From Glandiceps talaboti (taxonomy: Eukaryota > Hemichordata > Enteropneusta > Spengelidae): 64,000 nucleotides of DNA. The DNA is taken from the NCBI RefSeq assembly GCF_964340395.1, contig NC_135552.1:8707994-8771993 (forward strand), written 5' to 3'. The notes beneath the pieces were generated by a model. It was not told the origin of the DNA. It searched no databases and saw only the letters and a program-made list of their open reading frames with translations. The translations under genes and the position numbers were made by a program. This document shows positions 10,164 to 22,077 of this stretch, one piece after another (position 1 is the first letter of the stretch; the number at the start of each line of letters is the position of its first letter).

Positions 10164-13034
10164 TCAGAAGACTTTCACACAGTGGTGCCCGCTATCTACC
10201 ACTACCACTCTCAGTGGTTTCTGTGTTGCGATGGCAACGCCTTCCGGACACTCCAGCCACTTGGAGTCGTTGTTTAGGTGTCTCATGAAGGTACCATTTG
10301 GTTTGAATATTTGTACTTTGTTGCTGAGATAGTCGCTGACAACCATTTCGTCTCTATCGGTGCAGGCGATTCCAGTCGGTCGGTAGAACTGGCCTTCTCT
10401 GTCTCCGTGTGTGCCGAACGCGAACTTGTAGGCGCCCCGATAATCGCATACCTGGACCCGATGAAAGCAGTAGTCTGATACTATGATGTCATCGTGACTA
10501 TTCACTGCTACGTAGAGGGGGTAGTTGAACTGACCTGGGCCTTGTCCCCTACCACCGAAGGAATGAACGTGGGTACCATCCAATGAAAAGGTACGTACGC
10601 AATGCAAGGGGTGATCCACCACGTGTATGAGACCATGACGACTAACTGCCACTCCCCAGGGACCCTTCAGGATATTAGAGCCGATAGTACGAATGATGCG
10701 ACCATCGTAGTCACAAAGTAATACTTGCTTGTTGTCGTAATCGGAGATCACCAACTGCTCACTATTGGTGAGTGCAACTCCAACAGGATCAAACTTCTTT
10801 GTGAAATTCCGATACGAAAACACGGTGTTTAATTCACCATCTTTTCGAAATATCTGCATTCGGTTGTTACCACGATCAGCAACAATAATATCTTCATTAT
10901 GGGAGACAGCAACTCCACGGGGGCCACAAAAGCGACCGGGGGTAGTGCCCTTCCCACCCATCTTAAGGAAAGGGCGGCCTTCCAACCATTCTTCATCATC
11001 ATCGTCGTCATTCTCTCCACCAGGTTCCCTCTCTATATCATCAGCGTAGTATGGATTAGATGATGGTGCATTCAAGATGATGTTAATAGGACCACCACCA
11101 CCACCACCACCACCACCACCACCACCACGACCCCCACCACGGCCCATTCCTTGGAAGTATTCGGGTGCCATGGATATTGCTAACGGTTGAGAAGTACCGA
11201 ACTGTTGACCTCGGAAACTTATACGTAGATCATGATTGCCTCGACCTTGGGGTTCATAACCCACAGAGTAACTACCATCTGGATTGTTGGTCACATTGGC
11301 TCGATGGATTTGCTGTTGCGGTGTTAACACTCTTGCAGAGACTGTGTCATCACCAGCTCGCCCATATCTAACCCGAGGTTCCCTAGATCTTCTCCCCTCC
11401 CCAGTTGGTGTTAATCTCAGATTCACTGGTGTATACCGTGGAGAATTTGCATCCAGTGAACCATTGGTCATAGAGCCAACATCTCTTGTAGTCATGGTGA
11501 CCACATCTCTAGTTGTCTTTGGCTTTACCGGTGGGGTGGGTTGTCTTAGTAGAACACTGCGTGGTGGTGGTGGTGTTTGAGGGACATTCGTTTCCGGAAT
11601 TGTCAGTAGTATGGGTCTTGGTGGAAGTTCTTCGAATTGAAGTTGTGGTCGACTGTATTCTCGCGGTGTGTCTTCACCATTCATCGTCCTTGGTGTTTCT
11701 TCATCCTGGCTGTACCTTGGAGTGTATTCTGAAGTCGTGGTTGGCGAACGTGATGGAGTACCAGATTTTGGATTAACGTTGATTTCACCAAGGTGCCGTG
11801 TACTGGAAAGGTCATGGTGGAAGTTTTCGTTACTGATGAAGTCGATCGCACTGCTATCTACAGGGTTTAACTTGATGTTAGTACGTATGAGTTCATGTAA
11901 TCGTGTCTCCAATTCAGAATCTAGGGAAATGATATCAAAGTGGTTGCCATATTTCAATAGGTTCTCTGCGAACTCACAGCTATCGTTGACATTATTGAGG
12001 GCTTGTTGCAGTCGTTCGAATTGTTCATCCAGAACGGCACGCTTTCCGAGTATCTTATGTTCCATATCATTGACTAAATCTTGTTCCAACTTCCGTAACT
12101 TTTCCACTTCCCTTCGTACCCTGTCTCGCATCTTTATTTCGGCAAAGTCGCATTGAGTTTCGATGTCCATCAACGTTTCACGGACCTTTGTCAGACCTTG
12201 CTGCAGTGCAGGAAGTTTGTTTTTGGTGTCTTTCAGAAGTTTTCCCAAATAGTTGAACTGTCGGTCGACTGATTCTTGCAATGGACGGCTGTGATGCTCT
12301 GGTGCTTTGTGGTCAACTACTGTACACGCCTCACATATTGGCAAATCACAGGTCTCACAATACATATCCATGATATAACCTTGGTGATTCGGACAAGGAG
12401 TTGGATGTATCAGCGAAGATCTCTTCAGCAGGTCATTTTGGCTTGTGATCCCATCGGTAAACTCTTTCAAAGTCATTAATTTGTGACCTTGGCCAAGTTT
12501 CATTTTCTTGTGTACTTCTTCGCAATCTCTGCACAGGAACTCAGCACATTCAAAGCAACGTACAACTGTATCTTTTTCACATACATGGCACCCTGGGAGA
12601 GTCTCTGAGCTGAGTACGTCTTTTAAGTCGATGAGCCCGGAAAGGAAAGTGTTATCCGGGAGAGCACGAACTGGTCTGTCGTCTTCTTTGCCACAGACAG
12701 GACATTCGAGGACACCTCCATTGTCCACAACGTAAGACTCCAAACAATGTTCGCAAAACGAGTGGAGACAAGATAGTAGTTTGGGACGCGTGAATCGATT
12801 ATTACAAATTGCACATGTCAGTAACATTTCACTTATCTGGTCGGCAATTTCTGCACGTTCCTCACGCTCTTCGTCATCTTGTGCCGCTGCCGTTGACGAC
12901 GACGACGGTGGTGGTGGTGGTGATGATTGATGAGACTGGACAGAGGGTGCTGGAGTCGATGGGGACGGGGTCAAAGGCGACTGTTGGTTGACCTCCTGCT
13001 CCGAAGCAACCGATGGTTCTCCATTTTCTGACAT
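10164..13034 (-). CDS. TRIM-NHL E3 ubiquitin ligase, TRIM71/lin-41-like architecture, single exon
   Basis: A 956-residue intact protein. Order seen: a low-complexity Pro/Ser N-terminus (1-55); a C3HC4 RING at 74-114 (C74 C77 C89 H91 C94 C97 C111 C114); B-box 1 at about 149-184; B-box 2 at 214-248 (CPNH, CETC, CEAC, DHK..EHH); a coiled coil at about 255-370; a disordered Pro/Thr/Arg linker to 575; a filamin-like strand pair at 578-622 (NPDGSYSVGYEP, HDLRISFRGQ); a Gly tract at 632-648; an acidic run DDDDDEE; and six NHL repeats from about 696 to 956, a complete six-blade propeller. TRIM-NHL proteins are cytoplasmic ubiquitin ligases whose propeller binds RNA or protein. Two B-boxes plus a filamin relic point to the TRIM71 type, but orthology is not shown. 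The ATG has purine at -3 and TGA ends the frame. The Gly tract is encoded by a CCA-type repeat and is likely length-variable. Confidence 0.93.
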   Translation of the reverse strand: MSENGEPSVASEQEVNQQSPLTPSPSTPAPSVQSHQSSPPPPPSSSSTAAAQDDEEREERAEIADQISEMLLTCAICNNRFTRPKLLSCLHSFCEHCLESYVVDNGGVLECPVCGKEDDRPVRALPDNTFLSGLIDLKDVLSSETLPGCHVCEKDTVVRCFECAEFLCRDCEEVHKKMKLGQGHKLMTLKEFTDGITSQNDLLKRSSLIHPTPCPNHQGYIMDMYCETCDLPICEACTVVDHKAPEHHSRPLQESVDRQFNYLGKLLKDTKNKLPALQQGLTKVRETLMDIETQCDFAEIKMRDRVRREVEKLRKLEQDLVNDMEHKILGKRAVLDEQFERLQQALNNVNDSCEFAENLLKYGNHFDIISLDSELETRLHELIRTNIKLNPVDSSAIDFISNENFHHDLSSTRHLGEINVNPKSGTPSRSPTTTSEYTPRYSQDEETPRTMNGEDTPREYSRPQLQFEELPPRPILLTIPETNVPQTPPPPRSVLLRQPTPPVKPKTTRDVVTMTTRDVGSMTNGSLDANSPRYTPVNLRLTPTGEGRRSREPRVRYGRAGDDTVSARVLTPQQQIHRANVTNNPDGSYSVGYEPQGRGNHDLRISFRGQQFGTSQPLAISMAPEYFQGMGRGGGRGGGGGGGGGGGGPINIILNAPSSNPYYADDIEREPGGENDDDDDEEWLEGRPFLKMGGKGTTPGRFCGPRGVAVSHNEDIIVADRGNNRMQIFRKDGELNTVFSYRNFTKKFDPVGVALTNSEQLVISDYDNKQVLLCDYDGRIIRTIGSNILKGPWGVAVSRHGLIHVVDHPLHCVRTFSLDGTHVHSFGGRGQGPGQFNYPLYVAVNSHDDIIVSDYCFHRVQVCDYRGAYKFAFGTHGDREGQFYRPTGIACTDRDEMVVSDYLSNKVQIFKPNGTFMRHLNNDSKWLECPEGVAIATQKPLRVVVVDSGHHCVKVF
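11088..11130 (-). repeat. Trinucleotide repeat encoding the TRIM-NHL glycine tract
   Basis: A run of accaccacc on the + strand (GGT codons on -) codes most of residues 632-648. It keeps the frame, so length changes in units of three are tolerated. Confidence 0.9.
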
Positions 13035-13096
13035 TGCGTCCTTTAGACAGTGTAGTCACTTCTGTGTCATTCAAAACTGATATCGGATCGCTGGAA
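13035..13096 (-). other. TRIM-NHL 5' UTR with candidate splice acceptor
   Basis: On the - strand, tttttatctaccag ends at 13097 and would serve as a 3' splice site 62 bases before the ATG. This suggests a non-coding first exon further upstream (higher coordinates). The first exon itself was not recognised. Confidence 0.4.
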
Positions 13097-15000
13097 CTGG
13101 TAGATAAAAATACAAAACAAACATCGTACTTTTAATTTTTTAAATGATTTTTTTTTAAAGACCGAAGATTCATTTGTAAATGTTAAGAATATAGGCATGG
13201 GACCATGGGAAGTAACAATGGCGGTATAACAAGTAATTGTACTATAGGAATAGAGACGACGCAACAATCTTCTGCCACACTCACGTTTGGTGGATATTAA
13301 TACTTTCTACCAAAAGTACAGAGATTAGATACACTTATCAACGCTTGGTGCTTTTGTCCGTAGCATTGGCATCATAAAAGGTAACTTCACACGGTTTTAA
13401 TGTACCTTCGAGGAGAACCAAGATGACGGATAGTCTTAACAGGTGAAATCAGCAACCACTTTGAGCAAACATTTAACAATTGGAAAGGGCGAGTGATAAG
13501 TCACAAAACAAAGTGATAACAGAACCGTATAGTCTCTGACTCACGTCCGAGTCCGAGAGTTGAACATTTCGTATTATGTTTCAATGTTTACCAGAGGTAA
13601 AGAATAACAAGAAATGAGATACTTACAGTTACATTTTACGCTGTGGTTATCGTATTGTAGGTAAATATATATTTGTAGAATGACTGGACTAGTTTACACA
13701 GTTACCCCAAAAACAATATAACATAGAAACATGTCTTTTAAAATTAGAACTGACTAGATTCCTCCATAACTATAATGGGGGTGTTCGTCCCCCTCATTTG
13801 TACGCAGGAGGCCAACTTCATTCTCGTATCTGCACAGTTAACGTTTCAGTTATTTCAAAAGGGTGTTTATTCATAACAAGGGGTTCTTATACAGACAAAA
13901 ACGCATTCGGAAATTTGGTTAATTTGTACACTTTTATTGTCAACCCCTTTCTCGAAATGTTCAGCTCCCAGTCGCCAAGGAGACATTGGTATAGATAATG
14001 GTTGACCTCACGAGCCAAAAGGTCAAAGAGAAATATATATGTTTGCAAAGAGAATCTCGTGCCCATCCCGCTTGGCTATCTCCCAATATAAACCTAATTG
14101 TTCTCGTAACTACAGAAGTGGTCGTCAAACAGAAGAAATTGTCGACCTGTGCAATATGTCTGGCTAGAGAAGGTGATAAAAACGTAAAAAGGCAACAAAC
14201 TTTGTTGTAACTTGTTTTTTCTTCTTTTTATCGTCAAATAAGTAGGACCCGTCGTTTATAAATATTTTCGGCTTACAAGGCGACTGCACTAACAACCATC
14301 GCCCATGTATTGTTACCGTTATGAATACAGACCGCTATACAGCCATTGTTAGGTACGCTATATATCAAATCTATTGTCAATATATAAAAGAAAGGTGAAT
14401 ACGAAGTCACACTGAATAACGCAGCAACGACAGAAACCCGTTGTCCGTATACATCATTAGGTAGTTACGAGTGAAGTATACAATGGCAGTACACTTTAGA
14501 TTTACTTTAGACGACAGCTTTCATTTTGGCATTTTACGTCTGTGGACAGAAACGTGTAACGGTCAACGACTAGACATTGACAGCAAGTAGACCACCCTAC
14601 ATACGTACGTGTATGTTGGTGACAGTCAAATCGTTTATGTCTTTTGTCAGCGATATTTATCACCGGTTACCATGTCATCTCTGCACCGTTTAAAATTCCA
14701 CTCGAGTGTATCGTGCAAAGCCACACCTATACGTTGTGTGTTACATACCCGTGTGATGCTAGACTTTTGCAAAGGATCGTGCTATAAAAACTCCTAAGTT
14801 TGCACGTGTACATATATACACAACGATATTTCATCATTTTCCCCACCGAAAAACCCCGGCAATACTATGGCTCAGATGAAGGGTTATCGCATACCCATAT
14901 ATATATCCATCAATTTGAACTTTGTTCGTCTTGTCAAAGTGAAATTGCATTTGAAATAAAGTAACGACGACCACCTGTTGATCTGCTGGTTGACTGACGT

Positions 15001-15267
15001 TTGCCCCAAAGGTGTCCTGTTAAAGCCATTAGTATACGATATAGCGTGATTTCAGTGATGCATTTAAAGTGTTATATATTGCATACGATCGTCAACTTGC
15101 TATCCTCTTTGTATGGTTCCGTTGTTTGGAACCTTTGGCAACAAGCTGTTAACCGGCTTGAGAGGGTACAACAACAATTTGTAAAGTATTTATGTCGTGA
15201 AGATTGCGAAATTGCTCCTGGTCTTACTGGAAGTTTACATGCAATTTTTGGCTGTGCAAATGTGTAA
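15001..15267 (+). pseudogene. Non-LTR retrotransposon reverse transcriptase fragment
   Basis: The peptide contains LYGSVVWNLWQQAVNRLERV followed by QQQFVKYL. This is the usual '.Y.S.VW......I..LE.VQR.F.KYL' segment downstream of the RT catalytic core in CR1/L2/Jockey-like elements. Only about 30 residues are recognisable and no catalytic motif is present, so it is a dead 5'- and 3'-truncated copy. Confidence 0.65.
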
Positions 15268-16485
15268 AGGGCGGTCATCTGTAACTGACTTGGGGGGGGG
15301 GGGGTATGTTTCATGTGATTTTTGCATCCCATGCATCGCTGCCACATCCCACTGTTGCAATGTACCGCCACTGTCACCGCTCAGTGTGTCGCAATATCAG
15401 ACCATATTATGTCAAATCGCTTCTGACAACCATGCAGTGAATCAGTTAGGTACGGGGTGAAGAGAGGAGAGGGTCGCACATTAGTTAAGGGGAACGGTGT
15501 TGTAGGCTATATATGGCACAGTGTTGGAGTGGGTGTGTTAGCCTGGGTCCCAACATCGGTAGTGCAACCATCTAGTCTTTGGAAGTTCTGGCCTTTAGCT
15601 CTACCAATTAGATCCAAATACAGGTATTATTATTAATACAATGCCTTCACACAAATTCACTGTAGGGGTAGTAGTGGGAAATATGTGTTTAAAATTATAA
15701 ATGTAGCGGCAGCGATGGGATCGAGTCCTTAACATTGATTCTAGAAATTGAGTCCCTTTCCAAATCTGACAGCATTTAAACCTGATGTTAAACAAAAACT
15801 GAACAGGGGAGGGTCATGTTTTAGAGAGAGGGCGGTGAGGAAGGTTTTTTTTTCTCACTTTTTACCAAATGGAATCGGGAGAGGGCCACATACGGGGCTT
15901 GATTTACGCCGGCCCTCCCTCTTGTAACTACTGACGGCTCCCATTCATTGATTCAGATGGACAATAGTGCATCTGGTTAAAGTCAAATGAGAAATACAAT
16001 GTACTTAAGATTTATGACAAATGTTATTATTTTCTATTTTATCGACATTTAAACGAAATAATCATTTGTTTGAATGATTTCAGTCTGTATGTGAAAGTAA
16101 ACGCTAGTAAAGTGATCCCACTTATTTTACAAGGTAAACAACCCTTTTGACATTTCAATATTATTTTGTGAACTTTCATACCAGAGATATTAAGTGAAAC
16201 TCTCTCACTGGCCAAAACATCCCCGTCAGTAAAGTTTCCGTACCCACGTGTTTCAAATCTCCTGGCAATTATTCAACTTTTGAGGTGACCTGTCACTATT
16301 TGTATAATCATCTTGAGTACGTGGTTTGTGAGATGGTGGCTTGTTTTGGTGAGATCACAATGCCTTCTATCGGGTACTTAGTGTCAGAAAAAATCTTACG
16401 TGAGAAATCTTAACCCAGTTTACGCTGTCATAAATCATGGGGTTTTGAGGTAAGAAAAAATATATTTAATATTTGGGGAGTATGA

Positions 16486-17150
16486 CAGAGAGCAAGTCAG
16501 CATGACTATGATGAGGCTAGTCAGTGTGGCAACGATTGGCAGGCTAGTATTGTTTGGGTGGGGGCTAGTTGGCATGATGCAAGTATAGTGGGGTTCATCT
16601 GTACGGCACTGATGTGGCAAGTCAGCATGGCAGTGATGTGGCTAGTCAGTATGGCAGTGATGGGGCTAGTCAGCATGGCAGTGATGGGGCTAGTCAGTAT
16701 GGCAGTGATTTGGACTAGTCAGTATGGCAGAGATTTGGACTAGTCAGTATGGCAGTGATGGGGCTAGTCTGCATGTCAGCTGTTGGGCTAGTCAGTATGG
16801 CAGAGATTAAATTAGCATGGCATTGATAGGTTGTCAGCATGGCATTGATGGGGTTAGTCAGTATGGCTTTAATAGGGCCAGTCAGCATGACAGATGGAGT
16901 TAGTATGACATTGCTAGAGGTTAGTCAGTACATAGACAATGGAGGGAGAATGACAGTGGTGGGGCTAGTCAGTGTGGTAGTGGTGGAGTTATGTCAGTAT
17001 GCCCTGGTCAGTATGACAGTGTGGTAGTGGTGGAGTTAGTCAGTATGGCAGTGGTGGAGTTAGTCAGTGTTACAGTTTTTGAGTTAGTCAGTAATACATT
17101 GATGGGGCTTGTCAGTATGACAGCAATTACCAGGATTAGGCAACATATCA
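16486..17150 (+). repeat. 24-bp minisatellite (ggctagtcagtatggcagtg type)
   Basis: About 25 imperfect units built on 'ggctagtcagtatggcagtg atgg' run from near 16486 to 17150, becoming irregular after 16800. Because 24 is a multiple of three, the + strand stays open in places and reads GLVSMAVM repeats, but there is no sign of a gene. Confidence 0.9.
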
Positions 17151-19052
17151 CTGGTTTTATTACTAGTTTGAGTTCCAGTCAATATGGTTGGGTGGGTTGA
17201 TAGAAAAGTGACAAGACAGATACAGCTGGATATAGTAAATCTACACATTTAAAACTGACTGGACCTGTGAAAACATTGAAAGGTTTGTTACTCTTAGCAC
17301 ATAAATATGGAATATAGAAATGATGTCTTGATTTGATATTTTTCAATGCTAGACAGAAGACCGCATCACAACACCCCTTCACTTTGCAGCAGCTCTGTAA
17401 ATTGGGGGTATTCTCATTTGCACAACGTCACTCCTTTTCAACGTTCACTGCATGTATGCTCCAGGCACCTGAATATGAAGAAAAGACTACCTTTCATAGA
17501 ACATACACATCGAGTTGTTTGATGGTTGGGTCACTTCAGGTACCTACAGAAGCATGTAAAATAAGTCGACTACTAGGTTGGCTAGGCGCAACAACTAACG
17601 AAGTCACTTATTCCAACATTTTCTTCAGTTCATGCACATGAACACACATGAACACACCTAAAATGAAGACGGCTGTTCACACACTCGCACACCGACATAA
17701 AAGAGTCGTGGAAACAAGATTATTTTTTGTGTCTGCAGGGGGTAACTACGTACTCATCATCTTTATTACTGTTTTTTTTATACATGTAATCAACATTGGG
17801 TTACATTTTGATACATGTAGGACAAGGTATGGGTACTTTCTTCACACCCTCTTTTTCCATAAAACTACAAAATATATTATACACAACTTACCAGACTATA
17901 TATACACATATAGGATCACATTATCTTTTTTTTTTATAATTTAATAGAATTGATTATTGAAAGACAGAAGAACTTCATCATCTACATTTCTGTTTGTGTT
18001 TTCTTAATATCTGGCATGGTTTTTTTTAAATTAATGATTGTCCAAGCTGTTGATGTGTGGCTGATGAACTATTAGAGTGGTCACACAAATCTGAACCTTT
18101 ATATAGGTGACGGTTGATGACAATGCTTGCATATTGGTTTTCCATAAAATGCATTTTTTACCACCGAGTTTGGTAAAATTCATTAGAATATGGCAAACTT
18201 TGTTGGTGAATAGTAATAGGTAAGTAGCTCAGCAGTCGTGAATGAGCAGCAGATTTGTAACTCTGTCAGACCAGATCACTTTTTTGAAGACTAGGAATCT
18301 TGTAGTGTGTGTAGCTGATGACAAATATGCAAATAAGGCAGTCACAGTTTTGCATTGAGTGAATAGTACACCGGAAGGGTCAAATTAGCATGATGACATC
18401 TGAATGCCCTTTACAGACAAACCTACACAGTGCAGTCAATTTTTACCTAAAGCAAGATTGCATTTACTAGCCACACACCATATACTGACAATATTGGAGA
18501 GTCAAGCTGTCTGAAAAGTAACACAAGGACTGTGAAAATATTTACAACCAATCTCATGAACAAGTTTGAAAATTCATGTATCAATTGAAACTAACATCAG
18601 CTGTGAACCATAATTACTTAGAATCTCACCTTGATTGCTTTTTTTTTTCACAGAAATAAATAAATACAACAACTTTTATCCCTTATTTTCACAGTCCTAA
18701 AGTGAAATTGACAGACAGATTTTCAGAAGTATGTATTATTTGTTACATGCCTATTATTCCATTACTTGGCACTGTTACGTTGCATTTAAACCTAAACGAG
18801 CAAATAAAACTTAAAATGGAATAATTTGTCACCTGATATACACAAATCAGTCTCAAATTTCACAATTTAGAAATAAATTTTGCAGCAAATTATTTTCTTT
18901 GCGAAGCAATTATCATGATTAAAATCAGCAAGAAAGCATAAAATTTGTAAATCAAATAGAGAGTTGCACATGCAGAGATTATGCTAACACAACTCAGAAT
19001 TAACTTTTTAAGAAATCACATAAGATACCCAAAATTAAAATACAAGGCACAC

Positions 19053-19100
19053 ACCGATTGGCTGATAGCAAAGTATCATGGCTTCATCAGCCAATCAGGA
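19053..19100. promoter_or_regulatory. Inverted pair of CCAAT boxes
   Basis: The string gattggctgat and its exact complement atcagccaatc lie about 20 bases apart. Each arm contains a CCAAT box in opposite orientation, the recognition core of NF-Y. A regulatory role is inference only, since the pair is far from any recognised start. Confidence 0.35.
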
Positions 19101-19549
19101 ATCAAATTGCATCTGTACTAGGTGAATATAACTGTTATTGGTCCACTGGTCTCAATCAACCATTGCAAATAATGCTGAGGGAAGTGCCAGGTAAATTTCA
19201 CATTTGTTCAATTGCTATGGCAACAATAATTCACACATTATTACATTTGAAATCTATTCTTGATGTAGACATTATATACAAATGAACACAATAAATATTT
19301 GGTTTTGTTGGTCCCAAAATCCTCTAATACAAAGATGCATACCCATAATTCCAGTTGAACATTAATATTAGCATATCACATGACATAAAGATAACCAATG
19401 AGAGTCATGCAAAGTGTACCTTAATCATGAATATATTATTACAATTGTGTTGTTTCCCACAGCTGCAACCTTCCATCAATAAAGACCCCCAAACATTTAT
19501 ATTGCCTAAAACTCACTCTTTCTGAGTATTGAATACCAATAGTCAAGTA

Positions 19550-19935
19550 ATTTGTGTTAATTTCCATGATGCAGATTTGCCGCCTTATGTTCAAAGCCTT
19601 TACATGCAAATATTTTTTGTATTAATTTCCATACTAGAGTTGTCAGCAGGTGTTCAAAGCCTACGCATGCAAATAATTGGGTGCTAATTCCATAATATAG
19701 AGTTGTCTCAAATAAAGCCTTAAGAGGCAAATATTTTGTGCCAATTTCCATAATACCAAATTCTCACCTTGTCTTAAATAAAGTCCTAACATGCAAATTT
19801 TTGTGCTTATTTCCACAATACCAAATTCTTACTTGTGTTAATTCCTTAATATGCTAAATTTTCACCTAATATGCATACAGTCTGAGAGCTAATTTCCATA
19901 ATACAGTGTTCTGACCTTGTGTTAATGCCTACATG
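19550..19935 (+). repeat. ~62-bp diverged tandem array carrying octamer motifs
   Basis: Roughly six units share 'taatttccataatac' and end near 'catgcaaat'. The exact octamer ATGCAAAT occurs at 19603, 19667 and 19791, with a one-base variant (AGGCAAAT) at 19725. Spacings are 58-66 bp. Confidence 0.75.
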
Positions 19936-21532
19936 GGAATATCGTACACTGGCATGCAATCAAAACTAAATATTTCATCTCTGATATGATATTATAATTA
20001 ATGCACTTTGTTGGTAAGTAATCGCCCATTTCAGTTTAGTTGTACTGTGTTTTTTTTTTAACTTTGAAGTCCCTTCAACTCTCTAAACACAAGTAAATGC
20101 ATTTGGTATTTCTCAATATAAATACACACCCCAATAAAGTTTGATTTTTGACTATCAAGTCTTGCATTGGAAACAGCTGTTTGTTGGTATACAACCAAAT
20201 TGAATTCAAATCAAACATGTCTTCTGTTAAAATATATAAATATTTTAAAATGACAATTTCCTAAATGTTGTTTTAGTCATCAATTTGTCTTTCTCAAAAT
20301 AGTTTTCTAATAATAAATATGACATATGGGTAGAAGGTTTCTCATTTTATTAATGGTTAAGTTTTCAATCACGGATTCATTTTGTGAGAAAAGCTGCTTT
20401 TTGCGAATTTATAGTGCGTGATTATTATGGTTGTGCTTGCATGTTATTTTTTGAGCAATACTTATTTTGTTGGCCGTTATGTAGCAATTTGGATGTTTTG
20501 CAAAAAATGTGGCAAGAACCAACTCTAACAATGAGAGTTGTACCATAAACGTCTATAGTTGTAGAATGCGCACAGTTTATTTTATTAGACTAGCAATTAA
20601 TTCCAGGATGCAGTTTTCATATTTTATGACATTCCATCATAGAAATTACATGCATAATCAAGCAAATTTGACAATTGCAATTTTTTTTTTAAATCATAAG
20701 AAACAGCCCTGGGTTACATCTCAATACATGGGCATATTAAACTCTGCAAACAAAACATATTTTAGAATTTCTCTATTAATGGCACCAACATGCTTTGTGG
20801 AATTGCAAATTATTTTTTTTTAAAAATATGACCTGGACTTGCAAGATAGGTTGTGATGCAGCCCCCACCAGTCTTCTGGTTTCTGATAGGAGAGGGGGCA
20901 CTACACACACCATATCTTACAACCCTGGAGCAAACATTTTTGGGAGAATTTGGCAAAAAATGATTTCTTTTTCATTGTTGTTAAAGAGTTGCGATTTACA
21001 ACAGATAAATTAAGTACATAGTTTCTATTGCACCTTTGGAATTCAAACATCTAGAAATTAAAGAAGTGTTGTTTGACACTCACACACATACTACAGTGAA
21101 CAGTTGTATTGTTTAGTATTACACACACTTTAAACAATTACAACACTGTCTTTTTTTCCATAAAAATCTACTGCATACTATTGCCGTTATTTCCTGACGC
21201 AGTGTTGGGATAAAATCATTTTTTGTTTCTTAGTCCACCAAACAAATAAAATTGAATGCTTGTACGTTACCTTCTGGTCTAAAGAGATTCTGGAAAGTAA
21301 ACTTAAAGATTTTTTTTTTTTGGATTTTCAGAAAAATAAATAAATTCTACAATGAGAATGGCTCAGGCCAATATTATGGCACCAATGAAAAGGAAGCAGA
21401 TAGTTAAAACATGACAGGAGGAAAAAACAGACTACACAAACGGGTTAACTAGTAGATTTCCCTTATATAGATTTTGTCTATGTGAAATGTACATGTACTC
21501 CAGAAAAATCTTACTGTAAGTTTTTCACAAGT

Positions 21533-21538
21533 TTTATT
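21533..21538 (-). terminator. Candidate PTPRN polyadenylation signal
   Basis: tttatt on the + strand, AATAAA on the transcript strand, about 330 bases past the TGA. Confidence 0.4.
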
Positions 21539-21869
21539 ACGTTGTCTTGCATTTTACAAGAAATCTCTTCTTTCTTGTAATGAATAAACTAAATTTCAGT
21601 GTATTTCAAAATCATTCCATTTCCTTTTTCAGTTGGGTGACCAAAAATAGTACAAGTTGTTTACTGCCCCCATGTGGTCCCATTGGAAATTCTTTTGTTT
21701 TTACTACATGTGTGTGGAACAAGTCCCAATCTGTAAACACCTCATTTCATGGGATAGATATATTGAATACCAGGTTGACTGCAGGAGTTGTGGACTATAT
21801 CGTAAATGACACAAATTCTGACGGAAAGGGAATTTGTGACGATGGAGAGTTGTTTGTTGTTGTTTTCCT
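21533..21869 (-). other. PTPRN 3' UTR (minimal)
   Basis: The first - strand AATAAA after the stop is at 21538-21533, giving a UTR of about 340-360 bases. Longer forms cannot be excluded. Confidence 0.45.
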
Positions 21870-21941
21870 TCATTGTGGTAGTGCTTTCAAGATTGCATTC
21901 ACTTCTTCAGCGACAGATTTGAGGGCAAAGTCAAATTGCTC
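21870..21941 (-). CDS. PTPRN: PTPRN last coding exon
   Basis: 24 codons after acceptor ttttttctctacag: [23 protein letters not shown] and TGA. The C-terminus [12 protein letters not shown] is identical to that recalled for human IA-2 and phogrin. Confidence 0.96.
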   Translation of the reverse strand, partial: EQFDFALKSVAEEVNAILKALPQ

Positions 21942-22014
21942 CTGTAGAGAAAAAAGGAAAATGTTATATATAGCACTGCAACGTGTAAGTACATCCTCCT
22001 CCTCATTGTCATCG

Positions 22015-22077
<63 letters not shown>

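Larger units (their letters stand above)
13097..21532. other. Region between the TRIM-NHL start and the PTPRN 3' end
   Basis: 8.4 kb without a supported gene. The TRIM promoter and any first exon must lie in its left part, roughly 13.1-14.8 kb, which has more CpG than the surroundings. It also holds a retrotransposon scrap (15001-15267), a 24-bp minisatellite (16486-17150), a CCAAT-containing inverted repeat (19053-19100) and a ~62-bp tandem array with octamer motifs (19550-19935). Confidence 0.6.

Noticed and set aside
10114-12991. Many ORFs of 60-162 codons overlapping the TRIM-NHL gene
   Set aside because: Shadows of a 956-codon ORF with clear RING, B-box and NHL domains.
16558-17200. Hydrophobic repeat peptides (GLVSMAVM)
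   Set aside because: Products of the 24-bp minisatellite; interrupted by stops as units drift, with no start context.
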